Shown: positions 29,801 through 39,400 of the stretch, piece after piece | Numbering within the stretch: the first letter of the stretch is position 1 | How the letters are laid out: every line of letters begins with the position of its first letter | Origin: Photorhabdus khanii NC19 | GTDB taxonomy: Bacteria; Pseudomonadota; Gammaproteobacteria; Enterobacterales; Enterobacteriaceae | NCBI RefSeq assembly: GCF_000517265.1 | Contig: NZ_AYSJ01000017.1 | Span: 62,001-126,000, forward strand | Reading direction: 5' to 3' | DNA: 64,000 nt | Program-made: the position numbers and the translations under genes | The notes under the pieces: model-generated | Told to the model about the DNA's origin: nothing | What the model saw: the letters and a program-made list of their open reading frames with translations, nothing else | Database searches by the model: none

Positions 29801-32800
29801 GCTACCGTGCGGATGAGCTGGCAATAAAACTAAAACAATTCACCCAGAACTTTAGTCAGGCGGGTAAACCAGACCACATTAGCCTCGTGGGCTGTTCGCT
29901 AATTGAGGATGACAAACGAGATGGTTTTGCCCGCCACTTTATCATTGCGTTAAAAGAGCAAGATATCCACACGGCGGTTTCAGCTCGTCGTAGTGAAGTT
30001 GCCGTTGATGTCACTGGCCGTAAATTTACGCGAAATGAAAATAATCAATGGGTTAACAGCCTGATTGATAACAAAATCGTATTGAATTGGAATGAACGAG
30101 GCGAACTTGAAACGCATTCAGAGCGGGTGCGTCGCAGTATTGCTGAAAGCGACATCAATCTCTCTCGTGTCGGTATAGCGGATGTAGATACGCCAGCTAA
30201 AGGTGCGATTGTGGATAATGCAGATATTTTCGCGGCACCAGAGGAGCGCAAAAATAAAATTGAAGTTGACTCAAATCATATATCGAATAACCCGCTAAGT
30301 TACTCTGGTAATATTCAGGTGGATGTGGGGAAGGGTGAATTTACTGCGCTCAATTGGGGAACATCGAACATTGGTATCAAAGTAGGGACGGGTGGCTTTA
30401 AATCATTGGCCTTCGGGGATAATAATGTGATGGTGCACATCGGCAATGGTGATAGTAAACACAGCGTCGATATTGCGGGTTATCAGGCGCTTGAGGGAGC
30501 GCAAATGTTTATTGGTAATCGTAACGTCAGTTTTAACCAAGGACGCAGTAATGACCTAATTGTGATGATGGATAAATCCCTCCCAACGCCACCATTGGTT
30601 AATCCATTTGATGGTGCGGCACGTATTTCTGGCGTATTACAAGACATTGCTTATTCTGGTGAAGAGCAGGATTGGCTAGCGGCACAAGATCAGCAATGGA
30701 CAATCGCCGGCGCAAAGAAATTTGTTCGGGATATGTCTGGCTTAGATCAAACCAGCAGTGTGGATTATAAGACACTGGTTGAGCTGGATTCTCAGTATGA
30801 ACGTAGCAGCCGTGGCCTGAAAAGTGATACTGAAGCGGCCCTGAATAAGAAATTTAACCAGTGGCTAAGTCGTCATGGTAATAGCGCCGATATGGGTAAA
30901 ATGAGCCGTGCGGATAAATTGCGTCAGGCCAATGAGAAACTGGCTTTTAACTTTGCGGTAGGTGGTAAAGGGGCAGATATTCAGGTTACGACCGGGAACT
31001 GGAACTTTGTGTTCGGTGACAATATTCAGTCGATTCTGGATATTAATCTGGGTTCGTTGTTTGGCTTAATGACGCAACAATACTCAACGACGGGTTTGGC
31101 ACAGACACCTTTTACCTATAATCCGCAGGATCTGCCTCGTCAGCTTAAAAACAAACTACTTGGTCGATTAGCGGGAGTGGGAGCAGATACCACTTTAGCC
31201 GATATCTTTGGTGTGGATTACACCGCGGATGGCCGGATTGTTTCCCGCACAGGCGAGCCTGTGGATGGCGTGGCTATTCTGAAAGAGATGATTGAAGTCA
31301 TTGGGAAATTCAGTGGTGAACAACTGCAAGCCTTCACTGATCCTGATAAACTGCTCGACAGTCTGAAATCTCATCTCAACATGGGTAAGGATGGGATCAG
31401 ATCATTTGCGGAAGGTCATGGTTTGAAAGAGAAAACTGTTGATGAAAGTCAAGAAGGTCAGGTTTCGGTAGCTAATACTGAAAATGATCAAACCGGCATT
31501 TTGGCTACTGGCAACACCAAACCAGAGCGTGCATTTGGCTTTAATTCACTGAATCTGCCTAACGTGTTTGCGACGATATTTAGCAAAGACAAGCAAGAAG
31601 AGATGAAGTCGCTAGTGACCAATCTAAAAGAGAATCTGACGGCTGATTTGCTCAATATGCAGGAGAAAACATTCGATTTCCTGCGTAATAGTGGTCATCT
31701 GCAAGGGGATGGTGATATCCACATATCATTAGGTAACTACAACTTCAACTGGGGCGGTGACGGTAAAGATCTTGGCGCTTATCTGGGAGACAACAACAAC
31801 TTCTGGGGAGGCCGCGGTGATGACGTTTATTACTCAATTGGCACATCTAACATCTTTACGGGCGGTGAAGGTAATGATTTGGGTGTCCTGATGGGACGTG
31901 AAAACTGGATGTTTGGTGGTGATGGTGACGACACCGCGGTGGTGGCCGGACGCATTAACCACGTCTTTATGGGTGAGGGGAATGACCAGACATTTGTCTT
32001 TGGCGAAGGTGGCTTTATTGATACTGGTAAAGGCCGGGACTACGTTGTGATTTCCGGCAACTACAACCGGGTGGATACTGGGGAAGATCAGGATTATGCC
32101 GTGACCATCGGCAATAACAACCGGGTTGAGTTGGGTGAAGGGAATGATTTTGCCAGAGTGTTTGGTAATGACAATCGGATCGACGGTAATTCAGGCAACG
32201 ATAGCATTAAGCTGATGGGCTACCATACGGTTATCAATGGTGGAGAAGGCGATGACCATCTGATAGCGGAAACCATTTCGAAGTTCAGCCAGTTTGATGG
32301 CGGTGATGGTCAGGATCTGCTGGTATTGGGTGGTTATCAGAACGAATTCAAAGGCGGTACAGGCGTAGACAGTTTTGTCGTCAGCGGAGATGTGATTGAT
32401 AATCGGGTTAATGATATCAATGCAGAAGATATGATCGTTTTTAACGATATTCACTGGCAAAACTTGTGGTTCCAACGCAGCGGATACGATTTGGTGTTAT
32501 CAGTGAACCGTCATACGCAAGATAAAACTGCTCAGGGCATATTTGAATCAGTAGGTTCAGTCACCCTTAATAATTACTTTAATGGCAATCGTGCCAAATT
32601 GGTGGCTCAGATGAGTGATAAGAACGCATCGGGAGAGCGTGAATTTACTGCGCTTTCAGATAACGCGGTTGATTCCTTGATCCAGGCAATGAGTAGTTTT
32701 ACACCTACCGTGGGTGATAATGGTTTTATTGAGAATTTGGACAGTAAAGCCAAAATTGCTATTACAACGGCGTGGACAGATACCACTATTGGCAAGGCGA

Positions 32801-32811
32801 AATTTGCGTAA
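20806..32811 (+). CDS. rtxA: RtxA1: MARTX toxin with DUF1 (NADase-like) and RID effectors
   Basis: A 4001-residue multifunctional-autoprocessing RTX toxin, with the start at ATG 20806 (MGKSSNRST, shared with RtxA2). Glycine-rich A repeats occupy about 60-280 and 550-705. Between them (284-512) is a duplicated non-repeat domain. About thirty B repeats (G-x-A-N-x-x-T-x-V-G-x-G) span 705-1330. A beta-sandwich, lectin-like domain (NLIVNGDFEQGNQGWQ) lies at 1441-1582 and a coiled coil at 1590-1820. Effector 1 (about 1949-2345) resembles DUF1/RDTND, with FWSGK at 2067 and GNYFWNVELP at 2166, like ADP-ribosyl-cyclase-type NADases. Effector 2 is RID (about 2365-2860), a Rho-inactivating fatty acyltransferase with His2583 (LGHVAMQIG) and Cys2792 (NNCSSII). 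The C80 cysteine protease CPD (about 2917-3085) has His2985 and Cys3030. C-terminal calcium-binding RTX repeats (3162-3870) carry the secretion signal. Confidence 0.93.
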   Translation: MGKSSNRSTEYFFTGKYYDDNDGNDITAIGVGGEVYAYGGNDDVTVGSFKVDVYHTDGDLSVKGASGYTGISKTGNGGLSFAGAAGAAFINHTGDTGNLNYSGAAGYNKLVRKGLSGDTNFKGAGGYNKLWHETNRGDLYFAGAGAVNHIDRTWFDRYQGSRGNVTFNGAGAANSISSRVESGNITFNGAGADNHIVLKGKEGNIILRGAGASNRIERIRQNRDGYEQTRGDITFEGVGGYNKLYSDVAHGNINLSGAGAYNEITRVGTNSDFYGETLEFAKSEEIVLTTATMGGSWIQESRQVTGIKSTIEPDTYLFAFADKMYTKISKVRLQNNPTTGRLGYHATSWYKAGNHLENLAAKDISSGNGFTAVNTNGAYRLSSLLFEHQQPVKIHAVEENLLIDQWVTYAGGIVVKVEDISLGDAKMGGYAISSDGSKVDVFAVKSNRRSNTYVYAKVMGPYTKVVEVQLKNDFDTGQLKYKATTWYKTGDHTGNLANEQFSYDNGYTSIGHGYTLSQLQYSANTVRRISHRLVHSEEYSQKDLVESFTSSGYINFNGAGGGNVIKSNVTQGNVNFKGAGVANVILHGSKFGDTNFDGAGAANVIVKSGEKGDLTFRGAGLANVLVHQGQSGKMEVYAGGAVNVLVRVGDGRYLAHLLAYGNISIHKGNGDSRVLMLGGYNTHTQIGDGSANWFGAGGFNVITQAGKGAISSVLLGGANVLTKLGTGDLVSGMFGGANIITHISDETETSNTTAIVLGGANILTKKGKGNAQAVMGGGANVLTHIGDGNTTGVMLGGANILTKVGHGDTTGIMFGMGNVLTHVGDGLTLGVMAAAGNIFTKVGDGTSIAAMIGAGNLFTHVGKGDAWALMGGAVNVFTKVGDGNGLALMVAAGNVFTHIGDGTSVALMLAKGNIATKVGNGMTLAAMIGKANIFTHVGDGNTFAAMIGGANVLTKVGNNLTAAVMVGKANIYSHVGNGTSIGLFAGELNVMTKVGEGKTLAAMFGKANIMTHVGNGLTGVLALGEANIVTKVGDDFMGVVAVAKANVITHIGNATTAGILFGKGNILTKEGDGTTVGLLISDVGNVMTHVGDGTTVGFAKGKANLITKIGDGTGVNAAWGEANILTQVGNGDRYNFAKGKANIITKVGDGQEVTVVQGDANMITHVGNGDDYTGAWGEANVITKIGDGRNVVLAKGKANIVTQVGKGESFNALWSEGNIVTKVGDGMQVTAAKGKANVTTTVGNGLSVTAAYGDANINTQVGDGVSVNVAWGKYNINTKVGNGLNVAAMKGQGNANIQVGHGLYVNASYARNNVAIKIGDGDFYSLAVASSNTESNKLDSFFNNIKQTVLGVGGSQAINYLVQGDEANTSGTHKGRGAINLVEVSAIDGFKMEEIDQVGSDLSNRLSSSVTAVEMPDIDSIESALAGSLNRKNRLVSERNENLIVNGDFEQGNQGWQSTHGVEAYNAASSYGLDNTGHGKRVSELDVNVNTTLSQELQNLSEGEVVSLNFDFAKRSGLSPEEGMAVLWNGESIFSTSGGEAAWQNKTLQLTAQEGTNRIEFKGTGRDDGLGYILDNVVAKSIGTLPTNSVTEHARQDQAAKNALSDKEKAEKDRRLLEEEKDKQLAAIEKSKSQLAATDQEALNQNGQAQSGAIKEEAQAVTEELNVIADRFKELKDETDDSRELDSHYLDYAGGISEDVQKQLDDIKPTLEKRLADIHWDTIGTQQKVKDAVVLSEAGVEKGKQNRDKAILDGVDAQLKADQRKEEALSQQQQAEKAKDNAKIAYQDAESRGKRDTVAAESKAAQAQADAKGAKLSDSRPDRIRASGSGLSGEKAYESTGAGETGSHIDPESMPEARNRYYQGLTEEELQALASAKQAVNRLQINAGRRAKNTGVSLTPQSVETQSDRIVVPPSHQTRELIRKAPIISGINLEGLGGSKKRAIDSSVLSRAQKIAHIYRWLDNGNVDTRDEYIPVPGFKRVSADISDKTRQRMVTFVEKYIRNANTNTKNKVSEKVPEDEAASLAKLFVDATLDYDWDKRVEFIAKLDRYGYSFEPVRDDKSIVSFWSGKSFRRHRDVLEAAQPDGKKIVYDVDVQGNAFAIQLNKQLMRWGIMYLADPENNEHKALRSAINAAAYSNTGFWSSIYAAGSRGDVYLISEGGLRLGNYFWNVELPVLRKLQREGLVGEIRLLDKPASEYAGRPIESIGRNLTKPGITVQTRFDALTIEEQKKRLAVNPGGYKADTVVELDIKLSAIDTMLNQALPFYGLRTERNLLVQKSDEGFEVRAWPGNGNEFKRIIVKNTTSNNLLKAVERFILANYDNYAQLPDELYFIEDRIISHHQGHTRILTEKVNGIWKPVPKLMSVSEFQAVASVAGKTRGDSYQKVIDALESYQNARQGRKDDELDVIGKLSDLRQQVEGYLLGHPDSGRVPAMKDLLSQIDTRFEESMVLAESTVRIPEQGDFSSLYDKLGSANLKDSKHFYVDENGDFVTRGKANTHINQKAENFDKAVEQVKAAVIKEYGQDVSDAVFSNLKASDLSNDGKGIDVSGLRKIHQAIEQHLSPISATLFVWKPSDHSQLGHVAMQIGQGRAHINADDAGAINEKNYVSWWPSLNHRTLEADVAFEEHDKFGLEDGDRKLQRFIEKLQFAQGVDITFKDVTEGFAMMALENPALLQSAGISEQIYQPFVEMWNDRQYEMADVGRLFAEELRYQADKNVQDPQLAEKRVANVIREFKDRELKNIRDFKISEADQGRVFRINLEGLDVAAMQAEWNKISSDPNEHYQLLTNNCSSIIARVLKAGGAEKLVGHKWLPKFGTWTPTELFNYAQVLQEAQLEVIAKKQSHSPVEELAALSGKNKALETVVMESDGTPLLNKLITKDGVRDPLLNSLQATSAAELVHKPVNLWQTVAVTPQTDGRETRFDGQIIFQMEDDPVATKAAANLAGKHPDSSVVVQLDSDGQYRVIYGDPAKLSGKLRWQLVGHGRSESEQNNTRLSGYRADELAIKLKQFTQNFSQAGKPDHISLVGCSLIEDDKRDGFARHFIIALKEQDIHTAVSARRSEVAVDVTGRKFTRNENNQWVNSLIDNKIVLNWNERGELETHSERVRRSIAESDINLSRVGIADVDTPAKGAIVDNADIFAAPEERKNKIEVDSNHISNNPLSYSGNIQVDVGKGEFTALNWGTSNIGIKVGTGGFKSLAFGDNNVMVHIGNGDSKHSVDIAGYQALEGAQMFIGNRNVSFNQGRSNDLIVMMDKSLPTPPLVNPFDGAARISGVLQDIAYSGEEQDWLAAQDQQWTIAGAKKFVRDMSGLDQTSSVDYKTLVELDSQYERSSRGLKSDTEAALNKKFNQWLSRHGNSADMGKMSRADKLRQANEKLAFNFAVGGKGADIQVTTGNWNFVFGDNIQSILDINLGSLFGLMTQQYSTTGLAQTPFTYNPQDLPRQLKNKLLGRLAGVGADTTLADIFGVDYTADGRIVSRTGEPVDGVAILKEMIEVIGKFSGEQLQAFTDPDKLLDSLKSHLNMGKDGIRSFAEGHGLKEKTVDESQEGQVSVANTENDQTGILATGNTKPERAFGFNSLNLPNVFATIFSKDKQEEMKSLVTNLKENLTADLLNMQEKTFDFLRNSGHLQGDGDIHISLGNYNFNWGGDGKDLGAYLGDNNNFWGGRGDDVYYSIGTSNIFTGGEGNDLGVLMGRENWMFGGDGDDTAVVAGRINHVFMGEGNDQTFVFGEGGFIDTGKGRDYVVISGNYNRVDTGEDQDYAVTIGNNNRVELGEGNDFARVFGNDNRIDGNSGNDSIKLMGYHTVINGGEGDDHLIAETISKFSQFDGGDGQDLLVLGGYQNEFKGGTGVDSFVVSGDVIDNRVNDINAEDMIVFNDIHWQNLWFQRSGYDLVLSVNRHTQDKTAQGIFESVGSVTLNNYFNGNRAKLVAQMSDKNASGEREFTALSDNAVDSLIQAMSSFTPTVGDNGFIENLDSKAKIAITTAWTDTTIGKAKFA

Positions 32812-32847
32812 TTAATTTTCGATAATAAAAGTAAAATGAGTAATAAG

Positions 32848-32874
32848 AATGGCTCACAGAATCGGTAAGCCATT
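32848..32874 (+). terminator. Likely terminator after rtxA1
   Basis: AATGGCT (32848-32854) pairs with AGCCATT (32868-32874), followed by ATTTTA, 36 bases after the rtxA1 stop. The stem is 7 base pairs with a 13-base loop. Confidence 0.5.
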
Positions 32875-33301
32875 ATTTTACTGCTGAATACGAATGCCGA
32901 TTATATTGTAGATTGCTCACTGACCAATCGTTATTTTTATTAATTAATTCTATTCGTTATTATTGTTTTTTGACTAAAAAAGTATGATGATATTATCTCA
33001 TTTACTTATATTGTTTTAATGGTTATAATCCTCAATATTTTCATGGGAATGGAATGAAATAATTGATCGTAATTAATGAAAAGTTGTATCTTAGTTTAGA
33101 AGTGACTTTATTATCTTATCTGTATTTTCCATGTTCTTGTGGAAAAAAACATCTGCGTTAAATATCTTTTTGGGTTTTTTATTTATTCTATTCGATGGAT
33201 TTATTTGAAAATGTTTATAGATGCGTCAGTTTGAAACCTATCTGAACTTAGTGTTTTCCTTATTATACGCGCTTTATTAATAAATTACTTTTGGAAAAAG
33301 C
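32875..33301. promoter_or_regulatory. Intergenic region before the second rtx locus; promoter copy near its end
   Basis: About 430 AT-rich bases without a gene. The last 58 bases (from GAACTTAGTGTTTTCC at 33244) are a diverged copy of the DNA just before rtxH, so the duplicated unit included at least part of the rtxH promoter. If that promoter still works it would drive rtxA2 through the untranslated rtxHC relic. Confidence 0.5.
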
Positions 33302-33469
33302 ATGTCTGATAAATTCGTGTAAACAATCTCTAATGTTAATTTTAATAGTGGTTTTTTCTCTTTATTTAATTTCTTACTGTTAAAAATTTGTAAAGTTTGT
33401 ACTATTTCATGAGAGTTTGAATATTAAAAATAACCGCTCATCCATTAAGTGCGGTGGTTTTCTGCTTAA
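33302..33469 (+). pseudogene. Decayed rtxH-rtxC fusion relic upstream of rtxA2
   Basis: 33302-33367 follows rtxH codons 1-22 almost base by base (ATGTCTGATAAATTCGTG against ATGTCTGAAAAATTCGTA), but codon 7 is TAA where rtxH has CAA. From 33371 the same frame continues with rtxC codons near the C-terminus: the relic reads FLLLKICKVCTI against FLPWKGQKACTV in RtxC. After a one-base indel the last rtxC codons are still recognisable up to TTAA at 33469. Everything between rtxH codon 22 and rtxC codon about 120 is missing. This shows that rtxA2 once had its own rtxH and rtxC. No functional product is expected. Confidence 0.85.
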
Positions 33470-33496
33470 CCTAAACGATAAATTAAAGGATTATTT

Positions 33497-36400
33497 ATGG
33501 GGAAATCATCAAATAGAAGTACAGAGTACTTCTTTACGGGAAAATACTACGACGATAATGATGGTAATGATATTACTGCGATTGGCGTTGGGGGTGAAGT
33601 TTATGCTTATAGCGGGGATGACAATGTTACCGTTGGTTCATTTAAGGTTGATGTATACCATACAGAGGGTGAACTTTCGGTAAAAGGCGCATCAGGTTAT
33701 GCAGGTATTTGTAAAACGGGAAATGGTGGTCTGTCATTTGCCGGTGCGTCGGGTGCTGCTTTCATTGATCATAATGGTGAAACGGGGGATTTATATTATT
33801 CGGGGGCTGCTGGCTATAACAAACTGGTTCGTAAAGGTTTGTCTGGTGACACCAGTTTTAAGGGGGCTGGTGGATATAATGAGTTATGGCATGAAACTGA
33901 CCGGGGCAATTTGTATTTTATCGGAGCAGGGGCAGCTAATGATATTGATCGTACCTGGTTTAACCGTTATCAGGGGACTCAGGGTGATGTGACATTTAAT
34001 GGCGCGGGTGCGGCAAACAGTATCAACTCGCGGATGGAAAGTGGTGATATCACTTTCCATGGTGCTGGCGCGGATAATCATATCGTGCGGAAAGGCAGAG
34101 AAGGCAACATTATCTTACGTGGCGCAGGAGCATCAAACCGCATTGAGCGTATACGCCACAGTGAAGATGTGTATGAACAGACTCGCGGTGATATCACGTT
34201 TGAAGGCGCCGGTGGCTATAACAAACTCTATTCCGATATTGCCCATAGTAATATTAATTTCTCTGGTGCAGGGGCTTATAATAAAATTACCCGGACGGGG
34301 GCGGAAAATGAAATAGAGTTTGCTCAAGCCAAAGATATTGTCATGACATCGGCAACAATGGAGGGACGTTGGATTGAGCAGCCTCAGCAAGTTAATGCGA
34401 TTAAATCCACTATAGAGCCTGACACTTATCTGTTTGCATTTGCCAATGATGTTAATACCAAAGTTATTACCGTGCGGCTTCAGAATAATCCTGAAACTGG
34501 TAAGCTCCGTTATTACGCGACCGCCTGGTATAAAACAGGAGATCATCTTAAGAATCTCGCTGCGGAAAATATTTCCGTAAGCAATGGATTTGTGCCGATT
34601 GAAAATGAAGGCGCTATTAGTCTTGCTAATATCAATCTTGTACATCGACAAACAACCACAATATATGGCATTGAGGAAGATCTATTGCCAAATAAATGGG
34701 AGATTTATTCTGACGATACCAATATTAAAGCGGAAAATGTCACACTGGGTGATGCCAAAATGGGAGGATACGCAATCTCTTCGGATGATTCTAAAATTGA
34801 TGTATCCGCGGTTAAATCAAACACTCTGCCGAATACTTATGTGTATGCCGCCTTTTTGCAACCCTATACCAAAGTGGTTGAAATTAAACTGGCAAATGAT
34901 TATGAAACAGGGAAACTGAAATATATTGCAAAAGCTTGGTATAAAAAGGGTGACCATACTGGTCATTTAGCGAATGAAATATTTTCCTATCCTCATGGCT
35001 ATAGATCAATCGGAGCGGGTTATACATTAAGTCATCTTCACTATGATTTAAATGTTGATCACAGTACTCCTGATCGTTTAGCTCGTCTTGAAGTTTATTC
35101 TGAGCAAGATGTTACCAAATCATCAATAACCAGTGGTGATAGCTCTGGTGATATTTATTTTAGCGGTGCGGGTGGTGGAAATGTTATTACCTCCAGCGTG
35201 ACGCACGGTGATGTTAATTTCAGCGGTGCGGGGGCGGCTAACGTTATTTTGCACAGATCGAAATTCGGTAATACGCATTTTGAAGGTGCTGGCGCCGCCA
35301 ATGTTATTGTGAAAAGCGGTGAAGAGGGCGATCTGACATTTCGTGGGGCAGGTTTGGCAAATGTCTTTGTTCATCAAAGCCAGCGGGGAGAAATGGATGT
35401 TTATGCTGGCGGTGCGGTAAATGTTCTTGTTCGGGTTGGTGATGGGCGATATCTGGCTCATCTTCTGGCTTATGGCAATATCTCGATCCACAAAGGCAAT
35501 GGTGACAGCCGAATACTGATGTTGGGGGGATATAACACTCATACCCAAATAGGTCATGGCAATGCGAACTGGTCAGGGGCGGGCGGTTTTAACGTCATCA
35601 CCCAAGCAGGAAAAGGCGATATCTCCTCGGTATTTTTGGGTGGCGCTAACGTGCTGACTAAACTCGGTGCTGGTGATCTGGTTGCCGGTATGCTCGGCGG
35701 CGCTAACATTATCACTCATCTCAGTGATGAAATTGAAACATCAGACACCACGGCGATAGCACTGGGTGGAGCCAATATCCTCACCAAAAAAGGGTCGGGT
35801 AATACACTGGCGGTAATGAGTGGCGGTACAAACGTACTGACTCACATTGGTGACGGCAACACGACGGGGGTTATGCTGGGGGGCGCCAATATCTTGACCA
35901 AAGTAGGCGACGGCAATACCACCGGTACTATGCTTGGGGTGGGTAACGTGTTTACCCATGTCGGTGACGATCAGACATTGGGTGTCATGGGAGCCGCCGG
36001 CAACATCTTCACTAAAGTTGGGGATGGTACTGCGATTGCGGCTATGCTTGGTGCGGGGAACATTTTTACTCATATTGGCAACGGTGACGCATGGGCGTTG
36101 ATAGGTGGCGTCGCAAACATCTTTACTAAAGTGGGTGATGGCAACGCGTTAGCACTGATGATAGCTGCCGGCAATGTGTTTACCCATATTGGTGATGGTA
36201 TGAGCGTTGCCTTGATGCTGGCAAAAGGCAATATCGCCACCAAAGTGGGTAATGGCATGGCTCTGTCAGCGATGATTGGTAAGGCTAATATCTTTACCCA
36301 TGTGGGTGATGGCAATACCTTTGTTGCCATGATCGGTGGTGCTAATGTGTTGACAAAAGTTGGTGATGATCTGACGGCTGCCTTGATGGTGGGTAAAGCC

Positions 36401-39400
36401 AATATTTACTCTCATGTGGGTGATGGCACCAGTATTGGCTTGTTTGCTGGTGAGCTGAATGTCATGACTAAGGTCGGTGATGGTACAACGCTGGCGGCAA
36501 TGTTTGGCCGGGCTAATATCATGACTCATGCCGGCAATGGATTAACCGGTGTTTTGGCGCTGGGAGAGGCCAATATTGTCACCAAAGTGGGTGATGATTT
36601 TATGGGGGTTGTCGCTGCGGCGAAAGCTAACGTCATCACTCATGTCGGCAACTCGACAACCGCGGCTGTACTGCTTGGCAAAGGCAATATGCTGACCAAA
36701 GTGGGAGAAGGTAGGACGGTTGGCTTACTTATTTCCGATGTGGGTAATGTCATGACGCACATTGGTGATGGTACAACCGTGGGTTTCGCCAAAGGTAAAG
36801 CCAATATCATCACTAAAGTGGGGAACGGAACTGGGGTGAACGCCGTTTGGGGTGAAGCCAATATCCTGACTCAGGTGGGTGATGGTGATCGTTACAACTT
36901 TGCGAAAGGTAAAGCGAACATCATTGCTAAAGTGGGGGATAAGCAGGAAGTCACGGTCGTTCAGGGTGATGCCAATATTATCACCCATATCGGTAACGGT
37001 GATGACTACACGGGAGCCTGGGGTAAAGCTAACGTTATCACCCGGGTTGGCGATGGACGTAATGTGGTGCTGGCTAAAGCCGATGCAAACATAGTAACTC
37101 AGATTGGTCAGGGTGACAGTTTTAATGCGTTGTGGAGTAAAGGAAATGTCGTCACCAAAGTGGGTGATGGTATACAGGTGACTGCTGCGAAAGGCGAAGC
37201 CAATATCACGACCACGGTGGGGAATGGTTTAAATGTGACTGCCACGCATGGCGACCTGAATGTGAATACCAAAGTGGGTGACGGTGTTTCAGTTAACGTG
37301 GTGTGGGGTGAATATAACGCTAACACCAAAGTCGGAAACGGTCTTAATGTGGCGGTCATGAAAGGTAAAGGCAACGCTAATCTTCATATTGGTGATGGTC
37401 TGGGTATCAACGCCTGTTATGCCCGCAATAATGTGGCGATTAAGATTGGTAACGGTGATTTTTACAGTTTTTCTGTTGCAGAAAGCAACAAACTCGCTTC
37501 CCTCTTTGAGAATATCAAACAGACTGCGTTAGGTGTGGGAGGCAGTCAGGCGATCAACTATCTGGTTCAGGGGGATGAAGCTAACACGTCTGGGGCACAT
37601 AAAGGCAGAGGTGCCATTAACTTAGTGGAAGTTTCTGCTATCGATGGTTTTCAGATGGATGAAATTTCGCCGGTAGATTCAGATTTAAGCCGTTGTCTCA
37701 GTGGTTCTATAACCGCAGTAGAAAGGCCTGATATTGATTCAATAGAAAGCGCCTTGAGTCAAAAAACAAGATCGGTGCCAAGCCAGAATGAAAACCTGAT
37801 CGTTAATGGTAACTTTGAGCAAGGTGGTTTGGGTTGGCAGTCAACCAATGGTATTGAGGCATACGGTTCAGCGAGTACTTATGGTCTTGATAATGCCGAT
37901 TATGGTGAACGAGTCAGTGAGCTTGATGTTGATAAAAACACCATTATTTCGCAGGAATTGCAAAACCTGTCTGAAGGTGAAGTGATTTCACTGAGTTTTG
38001 ATTTTGCGAATCGTTCAAATATAACGAATCGTGATCTTAGTGACAATGGAATAACGGTGCTATGGAATGGTCAGCCTGTATTCTCAGCTTCTGGGGAACG
38101 AGCTATATGGCATACCCAAAAACTCGATTTAATGGCAAAAGCGGGTACTAACCGAATTGAATTTAAGGGTACAGGCCAGGATGATGGATTAGGCTATATC
38201 TTAGACAATGTCGTTGCGAAATTTAAACACTCACAACAAACCGATGTTGTTACCGAACAGGCGAAACAGGATAAAGCGGCGCAAAATGCGTTAAACGATA
38301 AAGAAAAAGCCGAAAAAGATCGTCAACTGCTGGAGCAGGAAAAAGATAAGCAACTGGCCGCTATTGCGAAATCGCAATCCCAATTGGAATTAACGGATCA
38401 GGAAGCGCTTAACCGAAGTGGGCTGACGCAGCGTGATGCGATAAAAGCAGAAGCACAGGCGGAGACTGACGAACTGATTTCTATGGCTCAAGGGCTGAAG
38501 GCGCTTGGTGATTATGCGAACTACAATGGTGAATCAGGTGACCCGTGGCGCAATCAATTTGCTAGCGGATATTTGGACAGTGTTCAAGGTGAATTGAATT
38601 ACACCAAATTTATTGCACAGAGAAGATTAACAACTATTCAACAGTATGTTACTGATAACCAAAAACAAATAGAAAAATCGGTTGCGAAGTCAGAAACAGG
38701 TGTAGCAAAAAGTGAACAGCATTGTGCCAATGCGAAACAAGATATTACGGACGCCAAGAAAAAAGCAGAATTAAGAAAAGAAGAGGCGTTATCGCAGCAA
38801 CAGCGGGCCGGAAAAGCTGGAATTGACGCTAATATTGCATATCAGAACGCGAAAAATCGGGGGACGCGTGATACTGCGGCGGCTGAAAGTAAAGTTGTTC
38901 AAGCACAAGCAGATGCCAAACAGGCCAGGCAGAACGATTCCAAACCTGCTCGTACAGGTGTTGGTGGTAGTGGTTTATCTGGCAAAGCCTACGAATCAGC
39001 AGGGGCAGGGGAAACGGGTAGCCATATCGATCCTGAATCTATGCCGGAAGTTAAACCCAAATTCTACAAAAGTTTAACAGAAGAAAAGCTACACGTACTG
39101 ACTGGCGCTAAACAAGCGATCAATCGTCTACAAATAAATGTAGGCGTTCGCGCAGCAAATACAGGCGTTTTGGATACATCAACGTTTGCTAACACACAAT
39201 CTGACCACTTGGTGGCTCCAACCTTAAACAGCTCGGGTGAGCTTGTCAGAAGATCCTTGCGAATTTCAGGTGTTAATTTGCAATCGTTGGGGAATGACCC
39301 GCAGGGGGAACAGCATAATTCGGTTATATTTGACAAGCTAAAATTTGATTTATTGAAAGAAGGAAACAAGCTGTTTATCAATCCCGATGATCAAACATCA

